Positions 26,446 to 34,380 of a DNA stretch of 64,000 bases are shown here, in pieces. The position numbers and the translations under genes are program-made. The stretch is from VYFG01 sp965248685 (GTDB lineage: Bacteria > Pseudomonadota > Gammaproteobacteria > Arenicellales > Poriferihabitantaceae), in NCBI GenBank assembly GCA_965248685.1, contig CBDFKC010000003.1, positions 310,001 through 374,000 of the forward strand, given 5' to 3'. The notes beneath the pieces are model-generated. The model had not been told where the DNA came from. It worked only from the letters and a program-made list of their open reading frames with translations, and did not search any database. Numbering within the stretch: the stretch's first letter is position 1; every line of letters starts with the position of its first letter.

Positions 26446-27646
26446 TATTGAACTGGATCAACCCTGACTGCTCAAAACTGGGGCAGTCGGATAGCAGCAT
26501 TCCCTATGGAATAAACACCCCGATCAAAGCCGGGACAGTAACAACTAATCAAACGTAGTGACCTTAACAATGTGGGCATGGCTCGGAATACCTGGAGTCG
26601 AATTTATGTATATCCTGCACTTTAGTGACAATCGAAATATGGTCCGAAAGTTGATTGATATTTCTGGTCGCCGTTCTCGAATTCAGCGAACACTATTAGT
26701 AGTCTGAGGTCGAAGGGCTAACAGGCTGGAATCCACTGCAGTTTGCCGCGCTCACGATTGCGCCCCATTATACTCAACCGTTGGCACATTGAATTCATCG
26801 AACCAAGTACAAGTAAACACCGTGACTCCTGGAGGTAATTTATGTTCGGTTTTCAGTGATTCGAAAAGGCGGATTGCTTTGGCTCGGGTACCTGATGGGT
26901 GTCTTGCACCCCCTTTTTCTTCAACGCTCACCACAATAGCTCTTTACCAATGCAGCTTGAGGCGGTTTGATAACAACGCCTGTACGCCGATACCGAGGGG
27001 CCTACCCTCATCTATTGTGCAGTTTAAGCTTCAACAATCGTTACCCAACGATCATATCTGTTAGCGTGGCACACTCTCAGTTTTACCCAAAGTCAACAAA
27101 GATTTAGATTCGATACAGTATATTTAACGGTTTTAGCCGCTGAATTTTCAAACGCACCTCCCCACAAACTGGCTTAGAGGGTCAGAATAGTTTAAGTCCG
27201 ACTTCATATCAAATAACAAAATTCAAATTGTTTTTCAAAATATTATTGCCATTAATCCTTGTTGAATTACCGCTGGGTGGCGATTACTAACCACTTATCG
27301 AGAATCGATATAAACCACTGAAAAATATACATTTTTTCGAACTATCTAGCATTGACATTGATGTTTTAAACTTGTATAACAACGAAAAAATACATTGGGA
27401 AAGACAACTTTCCAGCATAAAAGGGGGCAATCTGTATATTGCGATTTGAGAATGCTGCAAGCAATTTGAGCGCGCAGCTGTCAGGGTTATGCAAATGATT
27501 TAAGGTGTGGAAATACAGACCCAATCTGACAACGTTAGATGATAAATGTTGGATTGACCTGACAATCTCATCTAACGACCCTATGACGGTTATTTTGCCC
27601 TGATCCACGCAAGATCTGGTTCAAATCTGACTGCAATTTATTACCC
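26446..27646. other. Long AT-rich stretch without a confident gene
   Basis: About 1.2 kb with no gene I can defend. The best candidates are a 60-codon minus-strand frame at 26752-26934 (starts GTG; contains ARHPSGTRAKAIRLFESLKT and TVFTCTWFDEFNVP), and an 80-codon minus-strand frame at 27366-27608 that starts at GTG. Neither has a clear ribosome-binding site or a recognised family. The part from 27065 to 27365 is very AT-rich and may be promoter-like. Confidence 0.4.
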
Positions 27647-28102
27647 ATGGCACTAAATTCCCAAAAATCCTCTTCTAAACCATATGCAGGCCACGTTCAG
27701 TCAATATTGAGGCGAATGACAGTGGTTTCAGATTATGGGTGCATATCCAAAGATAAATTGGAGTCTTTTAAATTGGTTATTAGTAATAGAGACCTGACCC
27801 TGCTGGCGGTTATGCTTACTAAAACCCTGAACAGTGTTGAATTTCAAGAAGCGGGAAAGAGAAAGAGCTACATCGGTAAGACGCTGAAATTGATTGACAA
27901 ACTGGAGAAGAAGTATTCGAAGCAAAGCATATTTCGTGATGCTCGCTATGCTTTGACCAGCATTGATAAAGACATCAACGCATTCTACGTGTTTACTCGT
28001 GACCTTATTCGTAAGATTCGCCCTCATATACACGGCAGTAACAAGACTTGGTTTTCCAGCGATTATCGAGAAAATTTTAAATCTACGGATGTTCCCCTAT
28101 AG
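27647..28102 (+). CDS. Hypothetical basic protein
   Basis: The 151-residue product from ATG 27647 is basic and mostly helical (KSYIGKTLKLIDKLEKKYSK, then DARYALTSIDKDINAFYVFT). The N-terminus is serine/lysine-rich. No domain was recognised. It is the last gene before the repeat block and the tRNA genes, in the position where island genes beside tRNA-Leu would lie. Probably real because of its length and normal composition, but this is not certain. Confidence 0.5.
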   Translation: MALNSQKSSSKPYAGHVQSILRRMTVVSDYGCISKDKLESFKLVISNRDLTLLAVMLTKTLNSVEFQEAGKRKSYIGKTLKLIDKLEKKYSKQSIFRDARYALTSIDKDINAFYVFTRDLIRKIRPHIHGSNKTWFSSDYRENFKSTDVPL

Positions 28103-28194
28103 AGTAATTATTACAGTAGGACAAGGGCAGGTTGCCTTTTTGTGATGGAACCCACCTTTGTCAGTTCCACCGCTATGAAATAGCACAAAAGAGC

Positions 28195-28331
28195 AAGGCA
28201 AAAGGGTCAGACTCGATAACCTGACTCGACAAATTTCGTCAGTTCAACACCTTTCAATCGAGCCTGACCCTTTTGCCTTTGCTTTTGCCTTGTTCAACAC
28301 CTTTCAATCGAGTCTGACCCTTTTGCCTTTT
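28195..28331. repeat. Palindromic repeat block with two direct copies of a 39-bp unit
   Basis: A unit beginning GTTCAACACCTTTCAATCGA and ending CTGACCCTTTTGCCTTT occurs twice, at about 28241-28280 and 28292-28331, with a period of 51 bases and one difference. The left part, AAGGCAAAAGGGTCAGACTC (28195-28217), is the exact reverse complement of the end of the second unit, so the block can fold into a long stem. An inner imperfect palindrome (CTGACTCGAC...GTCAG) lies between. This arrangement resembles REP/BIME-type elements linked to RAYT (Y1) transposases; no such transposase is in the window. Confidence 0.75.
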
Positions 28332-28408
28332 CTCAGACATGGAGTCCTTTAATGGTAGGGTTTAGAGTGCGGAGCCTAGATGTAGCTGGACGCTACTGGA
28401 TAAAAGTG

Positions 28409-28495
28409 TGGTACCCGAGGCCGGACTTGAACCGGCACGATATTTCTATCGAGGGATTTTAAGTCCCTTGCGTCTACCAATTCCGCCACCCGGGC
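28409..28495 (-). tRNA. leuZ: tRNA-Leu (anticodon UAA)
   Basis: The reverse strand begins GCCCGGGTGGCGGAATTGGT and ends CGGGTACCA with CCA encoded. The anticodon loop CTTAAAA gives TAA. The long variable arm (87 bases in all) is typical of tRNA-Leu. It is the last of a Gly-Cys-Leu tRNA set downstream of pgsA, matching E. coli glyW-cysT-leuZ. Confidence 0.97.
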
Positions 28496-28543
28496 ATGGT
28501 ACCTTTTTAGTTTATCATTGCCTGCCGAAGTGTATCAGACACC

Positions 28544-28617
28544 TGGAGGCTGAGCCCGGAATCGAACCGAGGTAAACGGCTTTGCAGGCCGCTGCATAAC
28601 CACTCTGCCACTCAGCC
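28544..28617 (-). tRNA. cysT: tRNA-Cys (anticodon GCA)
   Basis: The reverse strand begins GGCTGAGTGGCAGAGTGG and ends CTCAGCCTCCA. The anticodon stem and loop (CGGCCTGCAAAGCCG) gives GCA. 74 bases, with CCA encoded. It lies between tRNA-Gly and tRNA-Leu. Confidence 0.97.
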
Positions 28618-28714
28618 AAATGTCGGCGAATCTGTTGGGAAAAACTCTGGTTGTTTCAGGTTTACCCCGGTAATAATTCTGACAGTTGAATAGACCTTGA
28701 ACGACTTCGGAAAC

Positions 28715-28789
28715 TGGAGCGGGAAACGAGATTCGAACTCGCGACCCCAACCTTGGCAAGGTTGTGCTCTACCACTGAGCTATTCCCGC
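28715..28789 (-). tRNA. glyW: tRNA-Gly (anticodon GCC)
   Basis: The reverse strand begins GCGGGAATAGCTCAGTGGT and ends TTTCCCGCTCCA. The anticodon stem and loop (AACCTTGCCAAGGTT) gives GCC. 75 bases, with CCA encoded. It is first in the tRNA set and lies 19 bases after the expected transcription start of the promoter at 28815-28842. Confidence 0.97.
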
Positions 28790-28807
28790 TTTGCTCGCAA
28801 ATCGAGG

Positions 28808-28842
28808 GGGCTTGATTCTATGCAACCTGAATGCTGTGTCAA
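28808..28842 (-). promoter_or_regulatory. Strong sigma70-type promoter of the tRNA operon
   Basis: On the minus strand TTGACA (complement of 28837-28842) is followed after 16 bases by TAGAAT (complement of 28815-28820), then by CAAGCCCCC. The C-rich stretch between the -10 and the start resembles the GC-rich discriminator of stringently controlled stable-RNA promoters. It lies between pgsA and tRNA-Gly. Confidence 0.8.
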
Positions 28843-28892
28843 TAGACAATTGGCGGTTAATTGGCGGAATTGAATCAATTCAGCCGATCGAC

Positions 28893-29471
28893 CTATGCTT
28901 TCTCTTTCAGGAACGGCCAGGCCGCGCGAATATACTCAACCATGGACCACAGCGTTAACAGGGCCGCGATATACAGCGCAATTTCGCCGAGCAGCATGGT
29001 GGGCAAACCAAATAGCGGCAATCCATACAGTAGCAGCGAAATTGCGATCATTTGCATAGTTGTTTTTACTTTACCCAGGCTTCCAACCGCTACCGCACTA
29101 CGCTCACCGAGCTCTGCCATCCATTCCCTGAGGGCGGAGATGGCGATTTCCCGTCCAATAATAATGGTAACCGCTACCGCGAAAGGAATCGTGTGAAAAA
29201 CTTCGCCTAAAACGTCCCGGTCAGAGACTAGTAGTACCAGCGCACTGGCAACAATTAACTTGTCCGCCACTGGGTCGAGAAACGCGCCAAGCGCAGACAT
29301 CGCATTCATCCTTCGCGCCAGATACCCATCTAACCAGTCAGTTATCGCGGCGACGATAAATATCGTCGTGATAATGACCTCCCGGTAGGGCCCTTCCCAG
29401 TAATACATCACCACCAGCACCGGAATCAGCAGGATTCGAAACAGGGTAATTAAATTAGGTAGATTCCACAT
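28893..29471 (-). CDS. pgsA: CDP-diacylglycerol-glycerol-3-phosphate 3-phosphatidyltransferase
   Basis: PgsA makes phosphatidylglycerol phosphate from CDP-diacylglycerol and glycerol 3-phosphate in the inner membrane. The 192-residue product has several membrane segments and the CDP-alcohol phosphotransferase motif in DWLDGYLARRMNAMSALGAF followed by LDPVADK, matching D-x2-D-G-x2-A-R-x8-G-x3-D-x3-D. The N-terminus MWNLPNLITLFRILLIP is standard. It is downstream of uvrC by 99 bases and upstream of three tRNA genes, a gene order kept in many Gammaproteobacteria. Confidence 0.98.
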   Translation of the reverse strand: MWNLPNLITLFRILLIPVLVVMYYWEGPYREVIITTIFIVAAITDWLDGYLARRMNAMSALGAFLDPVADKLIVASALVLLVSDRDVLGEVFHTIPFAVAVTIIIGREIAISALREWMAELGERSAVAVGSLGKVKTTMQMIAISLLLYGLPLFGLPTMLLGEIALYIAALLTLWSMVEYIRAAWPFLKEKA

Positions 29472-29570
29472 CGGCAGAGTAGTTCGATTGTTTTTAGTTT
29501 CCTGATGGGGTATCCACTAGTTACAAGAGCCCTGGCTCCGTCCGTATACAGTATTTGAAGCGCAAGCCTA

Positions 29571-31394
29571 TCAGTTATGAAACTGATTATAAATCCGTTG
29601 CGCAAGTTTAGGGCTAATTCCTGGCACCCGGGCCAAATCTTCTATCCCGGCGCGTTTGATTTCACTCAAACCACCGAAGAACCGCAGTAAATTGCGTCTT
29701 CGTTTCTCACCGACTCCTTCAATCTGCTCCAGCGAAGATTGGGTTCGGGCCTTATCTCGCCGGTTGCGATGTCCGGTGATGGCGAATCGATGGGCCTCAT
29801 CCCGAATCCGCTGAATTAAATGAGAGGTTGGCGAGGACCCACCTGGATAGAGCGGCTGGGAGCGTCCCGGAATATGTACCATTTCCTCACCCGCGCGGCG
29901 CTCTGGGCCCTTTGACACGCCCACCAGGAGCACTGAGTCGTTGAGTTGCAGCTCGTCAAACACCTTGATCGCAATTCCAAGCTGACCCTTGCCACCATCG
30001 ATTAATACCAGGTCGGGCAGCTTACCTTCGTCTTCGATTACCCGTTTGTAGCGCCTTAACAAGACCTGTTCCATGGCGGCGTAATCGTCTCCGGGCGTGA
30101 CATCTGAAATATTGAATTTTCGATAATCTGACTTAACCGCGCCCTGATGGTCGAATACTACACAAGAACCTACGGTGCGTTCACCCATGGTATGGCTGAT
30201 ATCAAAGCATTCGATCCGGTTGGGGATTTCCTCAAGTCCAAGCACACCGGCTAGGGCGCCAAACTGACGACTGATCTGGCTGCGCTCATTAAGATACACC
30301 CGCAGTCTGTCATTAGTATTGATCCGGGCGCTTTCAATCCAGCGAGCCCGTTGGGAACGGCATTGGCTTTTTACATCGACCTTGGATTTCGCTTCGAGAC
30401 TTAGGATCTGTTGCAAGGAAGCACGGCTGTCGATGGGGTCGCTGAGAAGAATCTCGCCGGGAATCGCCGATCCCAGATAATTTTGCGGCAGGAATGCTTC
30501 GAGTAGTTGGGGTGGTTTCAGGTCCAATGGATTGGGCTGAATATCAAAGCGCGCGCCAAGATTTCTGCCCTGGCGGATGGTCACCACGCCAAAGCATACT
30601 GTGCCGGATTCTACCGCCACCGCCACCACATCGGCATCGCTGGCGTCATTGGCCACGTATTGTTTTTCCCTGACCCGTTGCAACCGGGCAATGCGGTCGC
30701 GATATTCAGCCGCCCGCTCGTATTCCATACGAGTAGAAGCTGCCTCCATTTGTTCCATCAATTCTTCGAGCAGGGAAGAATCCCTGCCCTCCACCATCGC
30801 CCGAGCCTGGCGCACGTCTTCGGCATAATCCTGGCGCGAAATCAGGCCGACGCAGGGCGCGCTGCAACGTTTGATCTGGTACTGCAGGCAAGGCCGGGAG
30901 CGATTGCGAAAGAAGCTGTCATTACACTGCCGCAACAGGAAAATTTTCTGGATATGGCTCAGCATCTCCCGCACCGCAGCGGCGCCGGGATAAGGACCGA
31001 AATATTTTCCGGAGCGGCTACGTCGGCCACGATAAAAACTGAATCTCGGATACTGATCGGTATCGGTCAGCCTGATATATGGGTAGCTCTTATCGTCTCG
31101 AAGCAGGATGTTATAGCGTGGCTTACGATCTTTGATCAGGTTGTGTTCGAGCAGCAACGCTTCACTTTCGGTACCCGTTTGCTGGGTTTCGGCGCGACGG
31201 ATCCTGGAAACCATCAAACGGGTTTTGGGGCTAAGCCCACTGCGATTGAAATAGCTGCTAACCCGGTTTTTCAGGTTCCTCGCCTTGCCGACATAGATTG
31301 TATCGCCAGCTTCGTTATAGTAGATGTACACCCCGGGCTTTTCCGACACCGAAGCCAGGAATTGTTTGTAATCGAAGGGTGATTGGTCCGTCAT
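29571..31394 (-). CDS. uvrC: Excinuclease ABC subunit C
   Basis: UvrC makes both incisions around DNA damage in nucleotide excision repair. The 607-residue product has the GIY-YIG endonuclease domain (PGVYIYYNEAGDTIYVGKAR near 15-35), a UVR motif that binds UvrB (LLEELMEQMEAASTRMEYER and on, near 205-235), the RNase H-like second nuclease domain (IECFDISHTMGERTVGSCVV, VLIDGGKGQL), and the C-terminal helix-hairpin-helix pair (IEGVGEKRRRNLLRFFGG, RVPGISPKLAQRIY). Length is normal. Upstream, where uvrY/gacA is found in enteric bacteria, there is instead a divergent Fe/2OG oxygenase gene. Confidence 0.98.
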   Translation of the reverse strand: MTDQSPFDYKQFLASVSEKPGVYIYYNEAGDTIYVGKARNLKNRVSSYFNRSGLSPKTRLMVSRIRRAETQQTGTESEALLLEHNLIKDRKPRYNILLRDDKSYPYIRLTDTDQYPRFSFYRGRRSRSGKYFGPYPGAAAVREMLSHIQKIFLLRQCNDSFFRNRSRPCLQYQIKRCSAPCVGLISRQDYAEDVRQARAMVEGRDSSLLEELMEQMEAASTRMEYERAAEYRDRIARLQRVREKQYVANDASDADVVAVAVESGTVCFGVVTIRQGRNLGARFDIQPNPLDLKPPQLLEAFLPQNYLGSAIPGEILLSDPIDSRASLQQILSLEAKSKVDVKSQCRSQRARWIESARINTNDRLRVYLNERSQISRQFGALAGVLGLEEIPNRIECFDISHTMGERTVGSCVVFDHQGAVKSDYRKFNISDVTPGDDYAAMEQVLLRRYKRVIEDEGKLPDLVLIDGGKGQLGIAIKVFDELQLNDSVLLVGVSKGPERRAGEEMVHIPGRSQPLYPGGSSPTSHLIQRIRDEAHRFAITGHRNRRDKARTQSSLEQIEGVGEKRRRNLLRFFGGLSEIKRAGIEDLARVPGISPKLAQRIYNQFHN

Positions 31395-31530
31395 GGGGAG
31401 GATGGTATCACCTGGCGCTTATGATTTGATCTCCTGGAAGGGCTCGAACAAGCGTTGTACATGCGGTGGTTGGCGCGATTGGGTTTATAATTTGCTCGAT
31501 AGCCTCACGGAACACAGATACCGACTATTT

Positions 31531-32370
31531 ATGAAACCGGAAAACGATAAAATTGAATCGATCACGCCACTCGATAGAATCGTCGATTTGAATCGATATT
31601 GTCTGGATAAGCCGGTGTCTGCTGAATATCAGCTGCTAGTGGAATCCATGGGCCAATCGCTGGAGCGGGACCAGATATGTATCCTGCCCCAGTTTATTCT
31701 GGAAGATTGTCGTAACAGTGTGGTCGACAATGTCCTGTCGTTACAGGATAAGGGATTTCCTGCCCATTCTCTACGAAACGTGTACCTTGAACGGCAAAAG
31801 ACTGAAAATTTACCAGAGAATCATTCACGTAATATTATGGCGAATGGGCGATATCGCATGTTGGGAGCCCATGTATTGCCGCGCAGCTCCCCTTTGAAGA
31901 CGCTTTATTATTCCGCACAATTTCAAAACCTGGTTGCCCGGATTACTCGATCAACAAAGCTCTATTCAAGTGATGATCCGTATCAGCCCGTAAACGTGAT
32001 CTGCTATGGCAACGGTGATCGCTCGGCCTGGCATTTTGATTCAACTAGCGCATTCACCCTTACCCTGATGTTACAGGCATCCCAGGGCGGTGGAGAATTT
32101 GAGATGGTCCCGAACATTCGGTCGGGTGATGATCCCAATGAGAGTGCATTATCCCGCATGCTGCTTGGGGATCGTACCGGGGTAAAGAATTTCCAGCGCC
32201 AGGAGGGCGCCTTGGTGATATTCAAGGGCTGTAATTCGGCCCATCGGGTAACCGAGGTTAGTGGCCAGCGTAAACGGCTAATGTGCATAATGGTCTATGA
32301 AGACCAGCCTGGAGTGCTAGGGGATCCGGTAGTAAATGAAACGGTCTATGGAGTTCCTCCCGCTATATAA
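31531..32370 (+). CDS. Fe(II)/2-oxoglutarate oxygenase related to the HalD/BesD amino-acid halogenase-hydroxylase group
   Basis: The 279-residue product (ATG 31531; the longer frame upstream crosses the uvrC promoter and was not used) has a 2-oxoglutarate oxygenase core: WHFDSTSAFTLTLMLQ with His168 and Asp170, GGGEFEMVPNIRSG, and the distal His238 in GCNSAHRVTEV, followed by an Arg-rich GQRKRL to bind 2-oxoglutarate. The layout (HFD, then the FTLTLMLQ strand and EFE.VPNIR) resembles the HalD/BesD group that chlorinates or hydroxylates free amino acids. Halogenases lack the Asp of the HxD motif; here it is present, so hydroxylation is expected. The next gene, 47 bases downstream, is an OYE-type demethylase. 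Confidence 0.75.
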   Translation: MKPENDKIESITPLDRIVDLNRYCLDKPVSAEYQLLVESMGQSLERDQICILPQFILEDCRNSVVDNVLSLQDKGFPAHSLRNVYLERQKTENLPENHSRNIMANGRYRMLGAHVLPRSSPLKTLYYSAQFQNLVARITRSTKLYSSDDPYQPVNVICYGNGDRSAWHFDSTSAFTLTLMLQASQGGGEFEMVPNIRSGDDPNESALSRMLLGDRTGVKNFQRQEGALVIFKGCNSAHRVTEVSGQRKRLMCIMVYEDQPGVLGDPVVNETVYGVPPAI

Positions 32371-32417
32371 CAATTCTTAGATGACAACTGCAGATCGCTA
32401 ACGCCAGGGAACCATTG

Positions 32418-34373
32418 ATGCCTTTCGAACAACTCCTCTCTCCATTGACCATACGTCATCTGGAAATTCGCAATCGTATTTTTTCCACAGGGCATATGAC
32501 CCGGATGACCCACAACGGTCAGCCAACCGCGCAAATGGTGGCGTATCACGAAGCCCGGGCCAGGGGCGGAGCCGGGTTAATAATTTGTGAGGCAGCCCGG
32601 GTACATGAATCGGCATTATCTGATTCCCCCGCAGTGGACGCGAGTAACGACCATTGTATTGCGCCCTATCGGCAGATTGCCGATGCGGTTCACAATCATG
32701 GCTGCAAAGTTTTTGGCCAGGTCAGCCATTCCGGTCGGGCCAATGATCGTCGCCGAGGTGGAATGCGCGACGTCCCCTATTCGGCGTCTTCGTCCCCGGA
32801 CGAGCGGTTCCATAATATGCCCAGGGCGTTGGATATAGACCTTGTTCAGGAAATCATCGAGGCCTATGGACTGGCTGCCACGCGCATGGCCAAGGCTGGG
32901 CTCGACGGGGTTGAGGTACCGGCCAGCCACGGACTATTACCGGCCCAATTTTTGAACCCCCGAGTCAATCAACGACAGGACGAATATGGTGGGACCCTGG
33001 AAAACCGGTTGCGGTTTCTTTGCCAGGCGATTCAATCTGTTCGCGCCGGGATCGGAGAGGACCTGGTATTGGGTATTCGCCTGTCGGTGGACGAACTGGA
33101 ACACGATGGACTGGTGCCGGAGGAGTCCCAGGAAATTTGTCGCCATCTTGCTGATATGCCGGAACTGGACTATATAAATGTGATTGCCGGTTCCATGGCC
33201 GGCCTTGGTGGCTCGGTACACGTTGTTCCGCCCATGATGGTGGAGCATGGATATACGGCGCCCTTGGCCGCCGGCATCAAGTCAGTTACCAGCAAGCCCG
33301 TTTTTGTTGCGGGGCGAATCAATCAACCACAAATTGCTGAGCAGATCCTGCAATCGGGGCAGGCTGATATGTGCGGCATGACCCGGGCATTAATCGCTGA
33401 TCCCGAGATGCCCCGTAAAACACGATCGGGCGCGGTGGATGATATTCGCGCCTGCATTGGATGTAACCAGGCTTGTATCGGACATTATCATTTCGGCACC
33501 TCGATTTCCTGCATTCAATACCCTGTTACGGGAAGGGAACAAACCCTGGGCAGCATTGAACAGGCCAAAGCGCCAAAATATATTGCTGTAGTTGGAGCTG
33601 GACCGGCCGGACTGAAGGCTGCCGCTACCGCCGCCGAGCGCGGTCATCAAGTCACTCTGTTCGAATCCGCAAAAAGCGTCGGCGGCCAGGTTCAACTCGC
33701 CCAGCTGCTGCCTGGTCGCGCTGAGTTTGGTGGTCTTACCACTAATCTGCTACGGGAGGCGACCAATGCTGGTGTCACTATCCAATGTGATACCCGTGTA
33801 GATATGCAATTGCTGAAAAATGCAAAACCGGACGCAGTCATTGTCGCCACTGGCGCGACACCCTATCGCCCGCTCATCGAAGGTGAAAACGAAGCGCAGG
33901 TTGTGGACGCATGGGAGGTATTAAAAAACGAAGTCAAAGTTGGGGCTCGGGTTGTTATTGCTGACTGGCGCGCAGACTGGATTGGCCTCGGCCTGGCAGA
34001 GCTGCTTTCCAGAAACGGCAGTCATGTTCGCCTGGTGGTGAATGGCATGGGTGCCGGTCAGGACATACAGTCTTACGTGCGGGATCAATGGATGGGTACC
34101 ATTCACGGGCTCGGCGTCGAGGTGATCCCATACACCCGCCTGTTCGGCGTCGATCAGGACAGCGTCTACCTCCAGCATATTCTCAGCAATGAACCCATGG
34201 TATGCGATGGCGTTGACACGTTGGTTCTTGCCCTCGGTCATACTGCTAGCGATAGTCTGGAAAGCGCAATTAAACAGTCTGACCTGGAATATCATCTGGT
34301 CGGTGACTGCCTTAGTCCCCGTTCAGCAGAAGAGGCGGTTTACGAAGGCATGTTGGCTGGTCTGAAAGTTTAG
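32418..34373 (+). CDS. FMN/FAD/4Fe-4S oxidoreductase (Old Yellow Enzyme-type, N-methyl demethylase-like)
   Basis: The 651-residue product follows the trimethylamine dehydrogenase / 2,4-dienoyl-CoA reductase design: an N-terminal OYE barrel with FMN (LTIRHLEIRNRIFSTGHMTR, then NPRVNQRQDEYGGTLENRLR), a 4Fe-4S motif CIGCNQACIGHYHFGTSISC, and a C-terminal FAD/NAD(P) part (IAVVGAGPAGLKAA, SVGGQVQLAQLLPGR). Relatives include StcD-type N-methylproline demethylase, and the nearby Rieske oxygenase gene makes an amine demethylation role likely. ATG 32418 is preceded by AGGGA. It ends 7 bases from the convergent Rieske gene. Dienoyl-CoA reductase remains an alternative. Confidence 0.88.
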   Translation: MPFEQLLSPLTIRHLEIRNRIFSTGHMTRMTHNGQPTAQMVAYHEARARGGAGLIICEAARVHESALSDSPAVDASNDHCIAPYRQIADAVHNHGCKVFGQVSHSGRANDRRRGGMRDVPYSASSSPDERFHNMPRALDIDLVQEIIEAYGLAATRMAKAGLDGVEVPASHGLLPAQFLNPRVNQRQDEYGGTLENRLRFLCQAIQSVRAGIGEDLVLGIRLSVDELEHDGLVPEESQEICRHLADMPELDYINVIAGSMAGLGGSVHVVPPMMVEHGYTAPLAAGIKSVTSKPVFVAGRINQPQIAEQILQSGQADMCGMTRALIADPEMPRKTRSGAVDDIRACIGCNQACIGHYHFGTSISCIQYPVTGREQTLGSIEQAKAPKYIAVVGAGPAGLKAAATAAERGHQVTLFESAKSVGGQVQLAQLLPGRAEFGGLTTNLLREATNAGVTIQCDTRVDMQLLKNAKPDAVIVATGATPYRPLIEGENEAQVVDAWEVLKNEVKVGARVVIADWRADWIGLGLAELLSRNGSHVRLVVNGMGAGQDIQSYVRDQWMGTIHGLGVEVIPYTRLFGVDQDSVYLQHILSNEPMVCDGVDTLVLALGHTASDSLESAIKQSDLEYHLVGDCLSPRSAEEAVYEGMLAGLKV

Positions 34374-34380
34374 CGCGTTT

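Noticed and set aside
26881..26890. CTCGGGTACC, equal to 10 bases of the tRNA-Leu 3' end, as a possible att site
   Set aside because: It is in the wrong orientation for a direct repeat, is short, and includes a palindromic GGTACC; likely chance.
26752..26934. A 60-codon minus-strand frame with a protein-like look
   Set aside because: GTG start, no ribosome-binding site and no recognised family; kept only as a remark in the gap entry.
27366..27608. An 80-codon minus-strand frame
   Set aside because: Weak start, no motif, AT-rich region; may be chance.
28382..28400. Hairpin GTAGC/GCTAC downstream of tRNA-Leu as a terminator
   Set aside because: Only five pairs and no T run on the minus strand.
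30507..31382. A 291-codon open frame on the + strand, opposite uvrC
   Set aside because: It lies entirely on the antisense of a clear uvrC gene and has no family signature; it follows from codon bias of uvrC.
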